Shown here piece after piece: positions 7,013 through 19,100 of a stretch of 64,000 nucleotides of DNA (positions are counted from its first letter, which is position 1; every line of letters starts with the position of its first letter). The stretch is from Otis tarda (lineage: Eukaryota > Chordata > Aves > Otidiformes > Otididae): assembly GCA_026413225.1 (NCBI GenBank), contig CM048557.1, forward strand, positions 44,213,371 to 44,277,370, read 5' to 3'. A model generated the notes under the pieces. That model ran no database searches and had not been told where the DNA came from. It saw nothing but the letters and a program-made list of their open reading frames with translations. Both the position numbers and the translations under genes were made by a program.

Positions 7013-9860
7013 AATCATAGAATGGTTAGAGTTGGAAGGGATCTTCAAAGGTCATCTAGTCCAACCCTCCTGCAAGGAGCAGGGACATCCCTGACTAGAT
7101 CAGGTTGCTCAGAGCCTCATCCAGCCTGGCCTTGAATGTTTCCAGGGATGGGGCTTCCACCACCTCTCTGGGCAACCTGTTCCAGTGTTCTACAACTTGC
7201 ATTGTAAAAAAATTTTCCTAATATCCAATCTAAATCTACCATTACACCTCATCCTATCACAACAGGCCCTACTAAACAGCCTCTGCCCATCTTTCTTGTA
7301 GGCCCCCTTGAGGTAATGGAAGATCGCTATCGGGTCTCCCCGGAGCCTCCTCTTCTCCAGGCTGAACAGCCCCAACTCTCTCAGCCTGTCCTCATAGGAA
7401 AGGTGCTCCAGCCCTCTGATCATCTTTGTGGCCCTCCTCTGGACCTTCTCCAACTGGTCCATGTCCTTCTGATGTTGGGGGCTCCAGAACTGGACACAGT
7501 ACTCCAGGTGGGGTCTCACCAGGGCAGAGCAGAGGGGCAGAATCACCTCCCTCAACCTGCTGGCCACACTCCTCTTGATGCAGCTCAGGATGCAGTTGGC
7601 CTTCTGGGCTGCAAGGGCGCATTGCCAGCTCATGTTGAGCTTCTCATCCACCAGCACTCCCAAGTCCTTCTCCTCAGGGCTGCTCTTGATCCATTCCCCG
7701 CCCAGCCTGTATTTGTGCCTGGGATTGCCGTGACCCAGGTGCAGGACCTTGCACTTGGCCTGGTTGAACTTCATGAGGTTGGCACAGGCCCACCTCTCCA
7801 GCCTGTCCAGGTCCCTCTGGATGGCATCCCTCCCTTCCAGCGTGTCGACGGCACCACACAGCTTGGTGTCATCAGCGGACTTGCTGAGGGTGCACTCTAT
7901 CCCACTGTCCATGTCGCCGACAAAGATGTTGAACAGGGCCGGGCCCAACATGGACCTCTGAGGGATGCCACTGGTGACCGGTCTCCACTTGGACATTGAG
8001 CCGTTGACCACCACTCTCTGAGTGTGGCCATCCAGCCAACTCGTTATCCACCAAGTGGTCTGTCCATCAAACCCATGCCTCTCTAGTTTAGAGAGAAGGA
8101 TGTCGTGCGGGACAGTGTCAAAAGCCTTGCACAAGTCCAGGTAGATGATATCTGTTGCTCGTCCCTTGTCCACCGATGCTGTCACCCCGTCATAGAAGGC
8201 CACCAAATTGGTCAGGCACGATCTGCCCTTGGTGAAGCCATGTTGGCTGTCACCAACCACCTCCTTGCTCTCCATGTGCCTTGGCATGGTTTCCAGGAGA
8301 ATCTGCTCCATGACCTTGCCAGGCACAGAGGTGACGCTGATCAGCCTGTAGTTGCCTGGGTCCTCCTTGTTCTCCTTTTTAAAAATGGGGGTTATGTTCC
8401 CTCTCTTCCAGTCATCAGGGACCTCACCAGACTGCCACAATTTCTCAAATATGATGGCCAGTGGCTTGGCAACTTCATCCGCCAGTTCCCTCAGGACCCG
8501 TGAATGGATCTCATCAGGTCCCATGGACTTGTGCACCTTCAAGTTCCTCAGATGTTTCCAAACCTGCTCTTCCAGTACAGGGGGCAGTTCTTCATCCTCG
8601 CAGTACCTGCTTGTACCTTCCACAGCTTGGGTGGCGGGACAAGAGCCCTTATCGGTGAAGACTGAGGCAAAAAAGTCATTGAGAACCTCAGCCTTCTCTA
8701 TGTCCCGGGTAACCAGGACACTGGTTTCCTTCTGGTGGGGGCCTACATTCTCCTTGGACTTTCTTTTGTCCCCTACATACCTAGAGAAGCTTTTCTTGTT
8801 GCTTTTTATATCCCTGGCCAGCTACCATTCCGTCAGGGCTTTAGACTTCCTCACCCGATCCCTGGCCACTCGCACAGCCACTCGGTAGTCCTCCCATGCT
8901 ACCTGTCTCTGCTTCCACCCTCTATAAGTTTTCCTGTTCACTTTCAGTTGGTCCAGGAGCTCCTTGCTCATCCACGCAGGCCTCTTGGCCTTTTTGCCCG
9001 ACTTGTTCTTCATCTGGTCGCACCTCTGTTGAGCTTGGAGGAGGTGCTCCTTGAATGTGGATCAACTTTCCTGGGCCCTTCTTCCCTCCAGGGCCACCTC
9101 CCATGGCACTTTGCCCATCAGATCCCTGAAGAGGCCGAAGTCCGCCCTCCTGAAGTCTAGGGCTGAGAGCTTGCCATGTAGTTTCCTTGCTGCCCCGTGG
9201 ATCTTGAACCTCACCGTGTTGTGGTCGCTGCAGCCAAGGCTGTCCTTCAGTTTCACGTCCCCCACCAGTCCCTCCCTGTTGGTGAGCACAAGGTCCAGCA
9301 TGGCACCCCTCCTTGTCGGCTCCTCTGTCGCCTGCAGGAGGAAGTTATCGTCCACGCATTCCAAGAACCTCCTGGACTGCCTGTGCTCTGCCATGTCGTC
9401 TCTCCAACAGATGTCAGGGTGGTTGAAGACCCCCATGAGGACCAGGGCTTGTGACTGTGAGGCTGCTCCTATCTGGTTACAGAGCGCCTCGTCCACTCCA
9501 TCCTCCTGGCCAGGCGGCCTGTAACAGACCCCCACCGTAACATCCCCTGTTCGTCCCCGTCCTCTGATCTTGACCCGTAAGCTCTCTGTCAGCTCCTCCT
9601 CCATCCCCAGGCAGAGCTCCACGCACTCCAGCCGGTTGCTGACTTAGAGAGCGACACCCCCTCCTCATCTCCCCTTCCTGTCGTTTCTGAAAAGCCTATA
9701 CCCCTCCATGTTGACGCTCCAGTCATACGAGTCGTCCCACCACATCTCCATGATGCCAACAAGGTCATAGCCCTGCTCGTGTACACGCATCTCCAGCTCT
9801 TCCTGTTTATTTCCCATGCTGCGTGCATTGATATATAGACACTTCATCTGTGCCCCTGAC
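7013..9860 (-). mobile_element. CR1 LINE, 5'-truncated, minus strand (copy A)
   Basis: The element's 3' end is at the left: AATCATAGAATGG, then the conserved CR1 3' UTR core (TTGGACTAGATGACC on the minus strand). ORF2 runs leftward from about 9862. The 5' UTR and ORF1 are missing, as is usual for CR1, because target-primed reverse transcription often stops early. The copy is about 2.85 kb, long for a genomic CR1. The octamer tail is reduced to about one unit. It lies 60 bp from the solo LTR. Confidence 0.93.
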
Positions 9861-9862
9861 AA
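7190..9862 (-). pseudogene. CR1 copy A ORF2: endonuclease + reverse transcriptase, inactivated
   Basis: All parts lie in a single minus-strand frame. An APE-type endonuclease (9862-~9150) shows 'NARSMGNKQEELE', 'MEMWWDD', 'VCYRPPGQE' and 'LGCSDHN'. A basic linker (9013-8822) follows, then the reverse transcriptase (8623-7190), with '[15 protein letters not shown]', '[12 protein letters not shown]', '[13 protein letters not shown]', '[11 protein letters not shown]' and 'ADDTKLCGA'. The protein would nick target DNA and copy CR1 RNA. Damage: in-frame stops near 9663, 9646, 9060 and 8820, and a frameshift in an A-run near 7205 that replaces the normal C-terminus. The endonuclease 'GDFN' motif reads 'GVFN' and the polymerase 'FADD' reads 'SADD'; PQGS is PQRS. 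No large internal deletion is seen. It cannot encode active enzyme. Confidence 0.88.
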
Positions 9863-10275
9863 AGCCGAAATTGTGGCAAGAAGTTGTGCAAAAATACTTT
9901 ACTTAACAAGTCTGAAAAATTTTGGGGTTTTTGTATGTGCGTTTGTGTTGAGATATCTAGTTGCCCAGAAAACAGCATTATATATTTTATATATAAAAAT
10001 GAAATTTAATGAACATGCTCTTTGTAGAGCAAGTTTTGAAAGAGTATTTGGCTTCCATACGCATTTCCATTGGGAATAGACATGGTTCAGAGAGCTGAAT
10101 GAAACTTTTATCTTGATCTTAGTAAAAACCAAATCTTTTGTTCTGTTTCAAAATAACTGAGCTATATTACTCCATTGCTACTTCTGTCATTGCTACTAAC
10201 ATGAGATTCAGTGACTGTGGATACAGACAAACTTCTCCCAGTAACTAAATCTATGTTTAGTTTGTAATAATTTTG
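9863..10275. other. Non-coding spacer between CR1 copies
   Basis: AT-rich sequence with no recognisable gene or repeat. Confidence 0.5.
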
Positions 10276-10786
10276 TAATGTGGATGTTGTCTACCTAGAC
10301 TTTCACACCATTTCCCACAGCATTCTTCTGGAGAAACTGGCTGCTCATAGTTTGGATGGGTGCACTCTTTGCTTGGTAAAAATTTGGCTGGATGGCTGGG
10401 CCCAAAGAGTGGTAATGAATGGAGTTAAATCCAGTTGGCAGCTGGTTACAAGTGGTGTTCCCCAGGGCTCAGTACTGGGGACAGTTGTGTTTAATACCTT
10501 TATCAATTATCTAGATGAGGAGATCAAGTGCACCCTCAGTAAGTTTGCGGATGACACCAAGTTGGGTGGGAGTGTTGACCTACTTGAGGGTAGAAAGGCT
10601 CTACAGAGTGATCTGGACAGGTCAAATCAATGAACAAAGGCTAACTGTTTGAGATTTAACAAGACTAAGTGCTGAGTCCTGCACTTGGGTCACAATAACC
10701 CCATGCTCTTGGGGAAGAGTGGTTGGAAGGCTGCCTGGCAGAAAAGGGCCTGGGGGTGGTGATTGACAGCCAGCTGAATGTGAGTT
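10276..10786 (+). mobile_element. CR1 fragment, central reverse transcriptase only
   Basis: An open frame at 10280-10633 encodes CR1 reverse-transcriptase palm motifs: '[18 protein letters not shown]', '[13 protein letters not shown]' and '[12 protein letters not shown]'. After a frame break at 10631 the similarity continues to 'CTGGGGGTGGTGATTGACAG' near 10770. Both ends are truncated and the 3' UTR is missing. It therefore cannot be a simple 5'-truncated insertion; a later deletion or rearrangement removed the tail. It is more diverged from copies A, B and K than those are from each other ('[12 protein letters not shown]' rather than '[12 protein letters not shown]'), marking a different CR1 subfamily. 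Confidence 0.85.
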
Positions 10787-12867
10787 ATTTAAGAACAGAA
10801 TGCCACATTTAATTTTTAAGAGTTATAGATTGTTCTTTATTTGTTAGTGTCAAGAGATAATTGATTGTGTTGTATGCAAAATGAAGGACAGAAAAGAGAA
10901 ATTTGTAGGTAAAGACCTCAAGCATATCGGTTATAGAAGGATAAAAGACTGCACTCTCCCTTCCCCTCAAATATAAATGCTTACAGTGGTGCTAATTATA
11001 TGTCACCAGACCATCTGGGAAGGAAAAATTTTAAGACGGCTACCAAATGCTTATGACTGCTAACTATGTCTCACTTTCTTCTTCATCTTCCCTCTATACC
11101 GTTTCATAAGATTTCCTATTCCCTGTCACTCACATGGTAGGGGAAAGCCATTATGCAAGGTCCATCTGTTGCAGTGTGTGAGAACTACTCCAAGAACTGA
11201 AATTTGAGAATGGCATGATTCAGTTTGTGAGTAAAAAGTTGAGGTTACTTGCTTCCACTTAAGTATATTACACTTGCCAACTTGAAGATGCAGGGAAAAA
11301 AATGCATAAATAATAGATCATAGTTTTGTGTTCTGAACTGTAAGAATGGGCTCTCACCTAAGCATGAAGATTGAAATGTGAATTTGTGTGACCAAAATTT
11401 AAAAATTGTCAGACCCTACCCATGTACTAAATTAAACCCCCAAGTTTGGCATAGTGTGGAGAAGACAGAAAAAGGGTGAAGCAAAACAGATGTCTTTTTC
11501 TCAGAAAAAAGAAGGAAACTTAAGGTCTTATTCAGTCCTGAGGTTTGAGATAGTGGGAAGATTTATAAAGGCACAAATGGCATTTCATTGCGTAATCTCA
11601 GTGGTGTGGGAATTGTATGTGTAATTTCAATTTATCTTAGATGTAAAATACTGTCAATTTTCCTCTTGAAAAAGGGCAAAAGGAAAAGGTGAGAGGGACC
11701 TTCACAAAACAGTTGACCTAACCTGTGCTGATACGTGCCTGAAATTACCTAGTGTTCTGTATGTGGAATAATGCCTAGATAGTAGAGAATAATCTAGAAT
11801 AGAATTAAAAAAAAAATCTAATTTATATCAAATTAGTATTAATGAATTACATTGGTCATTTAACTTTATAATTGACCTTTTTTAGTACACCTAGAGTTAA
11901 GTGATTTCTTCATTTATGTGCTGTTGAGATAAAAGTAAAAAATCTTGTCATTGCTTCGTTTCAAAGAATTACATTTTATTTTCTGAGTATTTAACACATT
12001 ACTGTATGCTATTTCTGTAAAATATCTGTTCTTGCCTACCTATGCAGTCTGTGTTTAGCCAATGTGATAGACAGTGACTGGAATTTTAACTTTGTTCTGG
12101 TATCTAAATTTTTGCATTTGTAATATCGTATTACATTGTAAAAATTCCTATGCCTGTCACCCTATGATATTTGGGCTGAGAAAAAAAGTATAATGGAAAG
12201 GAAACTCAGAGTATGACAGCTAAAAGCAGTTAACTCAGTAAAGCATTTAACTATATCCCTACTGTCCTTGACTATCCCCTTATCTTGTTTTTTAACATCT
12301 AGCATAATGAGACTTTGCACTTGCAAGATCTGTGATGATAAGGCTGACTGGAATAGATGCATCATAGTTGATGTATGAAAGTTATAACAAGTTCAAAAAA
12401 TTCTGTATTTCATTGTTAGTTATTCATGATTAATGCCTCTGACAATAAATGAAAATATTTCTAGACATTGTAGGATGTTACACATTAATATTTCTTTCTA
12501 GTATTATACATTAAAGGGTTACTTACTAGAAATCTATTTGGAATGGCAGTTTTTCTTAAAATTAAAATATGTGACCATGGGATGATCAAAAAGCAATTTC
12601 TGTTTTTCTGTTCTCCAGTGCTCTGAAATATGAATTGTTAGTAATAGCTTTTAGAAGTATTAGTTTTACCACACTTCATAACTATAATTAAAAAAAAAAT
12701 GTGGTAGACTTCCCAGTTGTGTTGCAAAATTCGGAATTAAAGAATTGGAATAACTATCTCAGGTCTGATTAGACCATTGTAGCTATGAGTTTCTGTAAAG
12801 AGTTTCACTCTTCAGAGGTTTTGCTTTTGTGTCTTTAATGTTGATTGTTATGTTACTAAAGCTACGT
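10787..12867. other. Non-coding unique sequence
   Basis: AT-rich; no gene, CR1 or LTR seen. It contains short A-runs (11808-11816, 12690-12699) only. Confidence 0.6.
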
Positions 12868-13155
12868 TTCACAGAATTGTAGAGTTGTTTAGGTTGGAAA
12901 AAACCTATAAGATAGAATACAACTGTTAAGCTAACACTACCAAGTCCACCACTAAACCATGTCCCTAAGCACCACACCTACGCATCTTTTAAATATACCC
13001 CCAGGGATGGTGACACAACCATGTCCCTGGGCAGCCTGTTCCAATGCTTGACAACCCCTTCAGTGAAGAAATTTTTCGTAATATCCAATCTGAACCTCCC
13101 TTGTTGCAACTTGAGGACATTTCATCTTGTCCTATCATTTGAGAAGTTCAAGGAG
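12868..13155 (-). mobile_element. Old CR1 3' fragment, minus strand
   Basis: 'CACAGAATTGTAGAGTTG', 'AGGTTGGAAAAAACCTATAA' and 'AAGTCCACCACTAAACCATG' on the plus strand, then 'CCAGGGATGGTGAC', 'GGGCAGCCTGTTCCA' and 'AATATCCAATCTGAACCTCC'. These are complement landmarks of a CR1 3' end with the last codons of ORF2. Its long 3' UTR insert (ACTACCAAGTCC) is a subfamily different from copies A, B and K. The fragment is heavily mutated and 5' truncated. Confidence 0.85.
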
Positions 13156-16100
13156 ATTGAATAATTTACTGCTTTTCCCCTCTTGTTCCTTTTTCTTATT
13201 TGTCTTCTTTATTTTTGCGAGATCATCACCTACCGAAGTTGATAAAGTGTAATGTACAAAGTATAAATATATGTGTGTCTGTATTTCCATGCATGATTAT
13301 CATGGTTGCTGATGCAAATTGGGGAATTATTTACCTAGATTCCTGTATGCACACAAAGTCAAAGTTTGCTTGCAAGATGGTGGTGGTGGTATTTTTGTTC
13401 CCTTTCTCCTTCTCCAGATGCCTCTTTCAGTGCTCTTTTTTATTATCTGAAGAATTGTTTATTGATGAAATTGATAAATTATGCATGATTCTATGGCTTT
13501 TTCCTTTCTTTGACCTCTTTATGAATTACGGGCTGATGGGTTGTGAGATAGTGGTACCCTCGTCATGTATAGTGCATCATCAAACTTAAATCAGAATGAA
13601 AAGAGGTCAAACCTTTCCCTTGGATTGTTTTCTTGCAATATTCGCTGTAGATTTTCTTTAGTTTAAAATCTCTTGAATGTCAAGCAGAAATGAACACTTA
13701 TGATTTTTATTTCGGCATTTAAAAACTGAAACCAAATACAAGCAGTTATGACTCACTATTGATAAAGTGAGTTGACTTAAATAATATGGACTATTGTAAT
13801 CTCTCTTCTGCTTGTGATTTTTTTTTTATTCTGGATGGTGTATATCTAATTTTATTAACGTCTAAAAATAAATTTATAGCTAGTGCTGAAGACTGTATGG
13901 CTGAAATAGCATTTTCAGCAAATTAAAACAAATGCAATACACCCCGGTGGAAGGGAATAAGAAAACTGGGCAATGTGCTTCTAATTTCAGTGAGAAATAT
14001 GCCATTTTCCCTATATTATTTGTGTGTGCAACACCTGTACTGCGTTTTATAAGGCTGAGCTAAAACCAGGTTCTGGCTCAACCTTAAACTTACCTGAACT
14101 TTGTATGAGCACACGGTGAGAAGCAGGATGCAGGACTGGTATAATGCCCACACAGTGCTATATAGACATTACTGATCAAAGGCTGCCTATGACTGAACAC
14201 AGAAGGTGTTTCTTAGTATGGGATGCTTTGACTGTCTTCTTTTTAACACTGTCTGTATACCATTGCTGCAAGAGCAGATGGAACACCAGGTGGTCTTGGC
14301 TGGTATGGTGAGCCATGGTGTACCTGGGCCATCTACTACGCTTAAGGTAAGAGCATTTGCAGTTCAAGTTACCTGTTACATCTTCCATCCTACCCTAAGC
14401 CTCAAGCCAGGGTTTGGGCATGGGCTTGTGTGGACACAAATTGAATTTGGACTTGAGTTGGCAATGGACCAAACCTTGAAAAGCAATATAAATGCAGCCT
14501 GAGCCATTTCATGGGATATCAGGAAAAAATGTACTGGAATAAATATGCTTGCAAAATGTGCTCTGAAAAAGTCAATGTGAATAAAAGTGATGTTTTAACT
14601 AATGTTATTCAAAAAATGAGTCTTTTACACAGTGTGACTTTAAGACAGACCACCAGAAGATGGCAGTCAGCAATCTCAAGTGGAACAGCTCTGCTTGCTG
14701 GTAACAAACCTGCTACACCAGCAGCTGCTGGCTCTGAGGACTGTTCTGAGGAGGTATTGTGGTATGTTGCTCTTTTGCAGTGCCTCCTGTTTAATTGCCA
14801 GTGTTCTCTCACTTCCTTTTTGATATGCTACATACAGTTCTCTCATAATGGAATGATAATGGAGATTACTACACCTCACAAGGTCTTATATAACATAAAA
14901 CTGTAATATTATAATGTAAACATGTGGATATGAACACGTGTGCAACCACACCCGCATATATATGTATATATACATGCAATAATACAGGTAATAAGTAGTA
15001 CGAGCCCTAAATAACAACTCCTTTCCTTTCCTGTCCTGATTTTTTTTTCTCTGCTGGTTTTACGGTACTGTTCCACAAAATGAGGCATTCGGAAAAGACA
15101 AGCAAACTGTGTGGAACCTTTTAACTGCTCCCAGCAGTTACGTTTTACAGCATGTTTCTTTTCATTAAGTCTACCAAGTCAGTAAATTCTTTTTGTTGCA
15201 AAGGGAAAAGGCTTATCATTGCTCTCTGCTGGAATTCAAACAGAAAAGCTAAAAAGTGGCCATGCCTTGCTCCATGAGAGATTCCTCCTCTCTGCCCTTT
15301 CCTCAAGGAAAATGGACACAAAGCTTTGTTTGTAGAAATTGGAAGAGGTAAAGTGCTTTGTCTCTGAGGAAAAAACCACACCACCCCAAGCTTAGAATAG
15401 CAAGCAGAGGTTGTGATCTTCCAGAGCAAGTCTTTATCAACTCCAATAAAAAGAAAGCAGGCATCAGGCATTTTCAGAGCTGCAAGCCTGGCTTATCTAG
15501 TGGGTGAGGCTCTTAACTGAATTGCAGTCTTCTATTGTTTTTTTTTTGTGACTAGATGCACATGTGCATATAATGGTCATTAAAATCCTGACTCAGAATT
15601 CATTAAATTCAGTGAAAGGAGCTTGATTGAGTTTTGAGTCAAATCTGCAAGCTACAGAAGAATGACAAATACTCCCTTGCCATTACTTTTTCCCTTGTTT
15701 ATGAAAACTAGAATGGTGTGATTGACCTGTTATTGGAAAAGACAGTGTTATTTACCAGCTTTTCCTGATCTCTGTGATAGTGATGCAGTGCGGCAAAGAG
15801 CTTATTTTCAATTCCTAAAATGTAAATTTATAACATACAAACAACTTTGCAGTGAAGTGTTTTTGTCAAGTAATATGTGCAGCTTCACTTAGTGGTCTCA
15901 TAAGAGTACTGTTTCTAAGACTGTTCTCATGGAGAGATAATATGAAACAAAAAAATGCACTGGAAACTCATATGGTGTTTTACTTGAGAGTAACTCCCCC
16001 AAATGGATCTGTGTGGTGTAGAGGAGTTTACAGAGGTTCACCTCTATTAGCTGGACATTGCCTCTACTGTTTCTAAACAGAAATGTCTGGTATGAAGGGA

Positions 16101-19100
16101 GGAAGAACGTGTCTCAAGGGCATGGCAGAGCAGGGTTCTGCTCCTGTTAGGTGTCCCTCTTCCCCCAAAATGTCAGGTGGCTATGAGTGTTGGAGAGATA
16201 TTCTAAGCTCTCCAGGCAGCAATAAGCATTTTTCCTTGTCCCCACTGCAAAGACCAGGAGACGTTACCTGAGATGATGCATGTGGGGATCCTTGTTCCTG
16301 ACATGTAGTTCCTTTCTTCTCTCTCACCACACCTAAAAGAGAGGGGAATGGCCCAAGGGCCCGTGGTCCCTGCAGCTAGGCTGCCCTCAATGAGAGGGGC
16401 TGCCTGGAGGAGACCAGGACACAGGCCTGCTTGCAGGGATGCCATGAACCCTGTCCCAGCTTCAGGTGGGACACTTGCTGAGCAAGGGCAGGGCTAGGGG
16501 AGGCTCATGTCTTCTCCTGTCTTCTCTTGCAGGAAGTTGGCTTGGGAGGAGGAGGAGGCACTGCAGCAAACATACCTCTTCAGCGATGCCAGCTGGTGCC
16601 TTTACTGGGGAGGCAGGGAGTTGAATCCAGGACAGAGTGGAAAAATATAAATAAGAAGCCATTTGTTCTTAAAAAACACAAATGGTATCTTATTTGTGCT
16701 TTTAAAACTTTTTGCCTGGCCCTAGTTTTCACGCGGATGACTCTGACAAGCTTGGTGTCCATGCAGTTATCAACTATAAACTTTGTGTTTTAATGAGATT
16801 CATACGCTAGTCTTTAAATAACCAGTTATCTCAGAAAACTGAAAATTATTTAGCTAGAGGCTTTCCAAATAGTACTTTAATTCTAATTAGAGCTATGTAG
16901 AAGCTATGAAGTAAAGATATAAAATCTGCATCATTGAAGACTAGCTCTTCAGTAACTAAACTGTGTATCAAGCAGAACAAATGTGTTAAGGTAGTCTCAA
17001 TAGGGAGCTAATTAGTAAAAGAACCATTAGCCTTGTTTTCTAATAATAGCATTATCTAATATTCTGTCCTTCTCTCCTGGTTGTTTTCATGAGCTCAGAG
17101 GGGAAAAAGTACATTTTATTTTCCAGTAATGTTGTAAATTTGCTGACTTGTCTAATCTCATTAGGTATTACAGTGTTTATTTCTGTATCAAGGGACACTG
17201 CAAATGGTCTCTCAGGTTTTAAAATGTAAATGTGAAAATTTTGGTGCATGTATTTTTAAAAAAGTAAACAGGAGATGTATATCAGAAATGAGCAGAAGAC
17301 AGAGGATTGGTTTTGTGGAGATATAAACCCAAGCCATGAGGGTATGACTCTGCTGCAAGTATGTAGTCAACTTTTTTCAGCTGTTGCTCTCCATCTCAGA
17401 ATGGGGTTCTTGCTCTCATGGCTTTGCAGAGGTTTGTGTAAAAGGGCTGGATCAGTGCAAAAGGGACCTGACAGCCCTATTTCTGATCAGGAGAGGCCAT
17501 CTTTTGCAACAGATGTTGTAGAGGAGAGCAGGTAACCGTCTTCTGAAGGCCTACCAGGATTGCTACTCTGGGATTGCAATTGCTGCTGTGCCAGAACAAG
17601 GATGGAGGTGTGTTTGCAGCGAGTCACAGAGGAGGCTGTGGTCTGCAGCACTGCTGAGATCCCAGGTGACACTGTGCCGCTTGCTTGCTTCTAGTGATTA
17701 CTGTGGTGTTGATGGCTTTTAACACCTAGGTTATACCCTACCATCCTTGTCTGACAAACTGCAGATTCTTTTTTTTTTTTTTCCCTCTCTTTGCTGCCAT
17801 TATCTGGGATTTGGGAATATGAGTGTCTGCGATGTTGAGCCATACCCATGCAGTTGCATTCGTAAAGGAACTGCAGTTATGTGCTATTTCAGCATTTGAA
17901 ATCCTGAGTCGTTAGTACTTCTCTTAGCAGCCCTTCTCTGTGGAACACTTCAGAGTGTATTCTGGGAGAACATCCGTCTGTTCCTGGCCTGTGTGGAGAA
18001 GTGCTCATAACACCTCAGCTTGGTAAACTACTGCACTTCGGCATGGCATCCTCCATGCGGCCGCTCGGACATTCTCCCTCAGGTAGCAGGGAGGCACAGA
18101 GCCAACCAAGACTTGTTCTGGTTGTTGGTGGCCATATAACTATTATTTTGAGAAAGGCAGGTGAATGCAAATGAAAGAACACAAGCAGCTTGTTGTCTTG
18201 AAGAGATGATAACTCTGCTGAGATTATGCAGTCTGCACGCAGAAATGCTGGGTTACAATGGATGGTGCAGATGTCAGATACTGATTGGACTGTCAGAAAC
18301 AAGATTGCAAACACTGAATGGTGGAGCTGCACAGAACAGCAAAATGAAAATTAAATGTGAACAACATGGCTGATTTATGTACTAAGATACACAAGTCAGT
18401 GAGGTAAATCAGGCCTGCCCAGATGCAGGTGGCTAGTTCTTAATGAAGTTTGGCTATAATAGTTATATACACACACCCTCTTTCTTTCCTCTGCTTTTTT
18501 GTTCTGCTTCACTTTCTCTAGTATTTGTTATACCGTAGCAAAGTGTAGAAGAACATACATTTATAAGTATTGAGGTGGTCTGAAATACTGCAGAAATGAA
18601 AGCTAGAACCTAGATAGATGAAGAGAGCTGGCTATTTTAGAAACACTGGCAGTACTGACAGTATTTTCAGTCAGATGCCAGGAATTGGGATGATGTGTAG
18701 AGCAGCCAGTTTAGTCCAGCCAGGGGGTTGGTGGCAACTGCAGCTCCCTAGCTCTGGTTATTAGTTCCTCCTCTAAGTTTTGGAAAATAACAACAGATGG
18801 ATTATTTGTTTATAACAAACAAGGCAGCCAAGAGAAAGTAGAGCCAACCATGATGATATCCCAGTCCTTCCCTGATGATCCATTAGTCCAGCTACTGATG
18901 TGACTCTGTGTTGTCAAGTAGGAATGGCAAAACACAGTTCAATATGAATGGCGAAGCTTTCCTACCTTCTGTTCTGGGAAATAGTTGCCAGGATTTTCCA
19001 AAACTATTTTCCTTTAAACAAAATATAATTTAAAAATGTAACTGTTGAGCTTAAAATGAGAATTTTCTGCATATTCTTTGAGAAAGAAGGAAACAAGGAC

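Noticed and set aside
7316-7999. 227-codon plus-strand frame as an independent gene
   Set aside because: It lies antisense to CR1 reverse transcriptase and recurs in other CR1 copies, so it is kept only as a low-interest finding, not as a feature.
13200-13589. 129-codon plus-strand frame rich in Phe/Leu/Ser
   Set aside because: T-rich sequence gives hydrophobic residues without domain motifs, start context or splice signals.
14511-14906. 131-codon plus-strand frame
   Set aside because: No recognisable motif; amino-acid makeup fits random AT-rich DNA.
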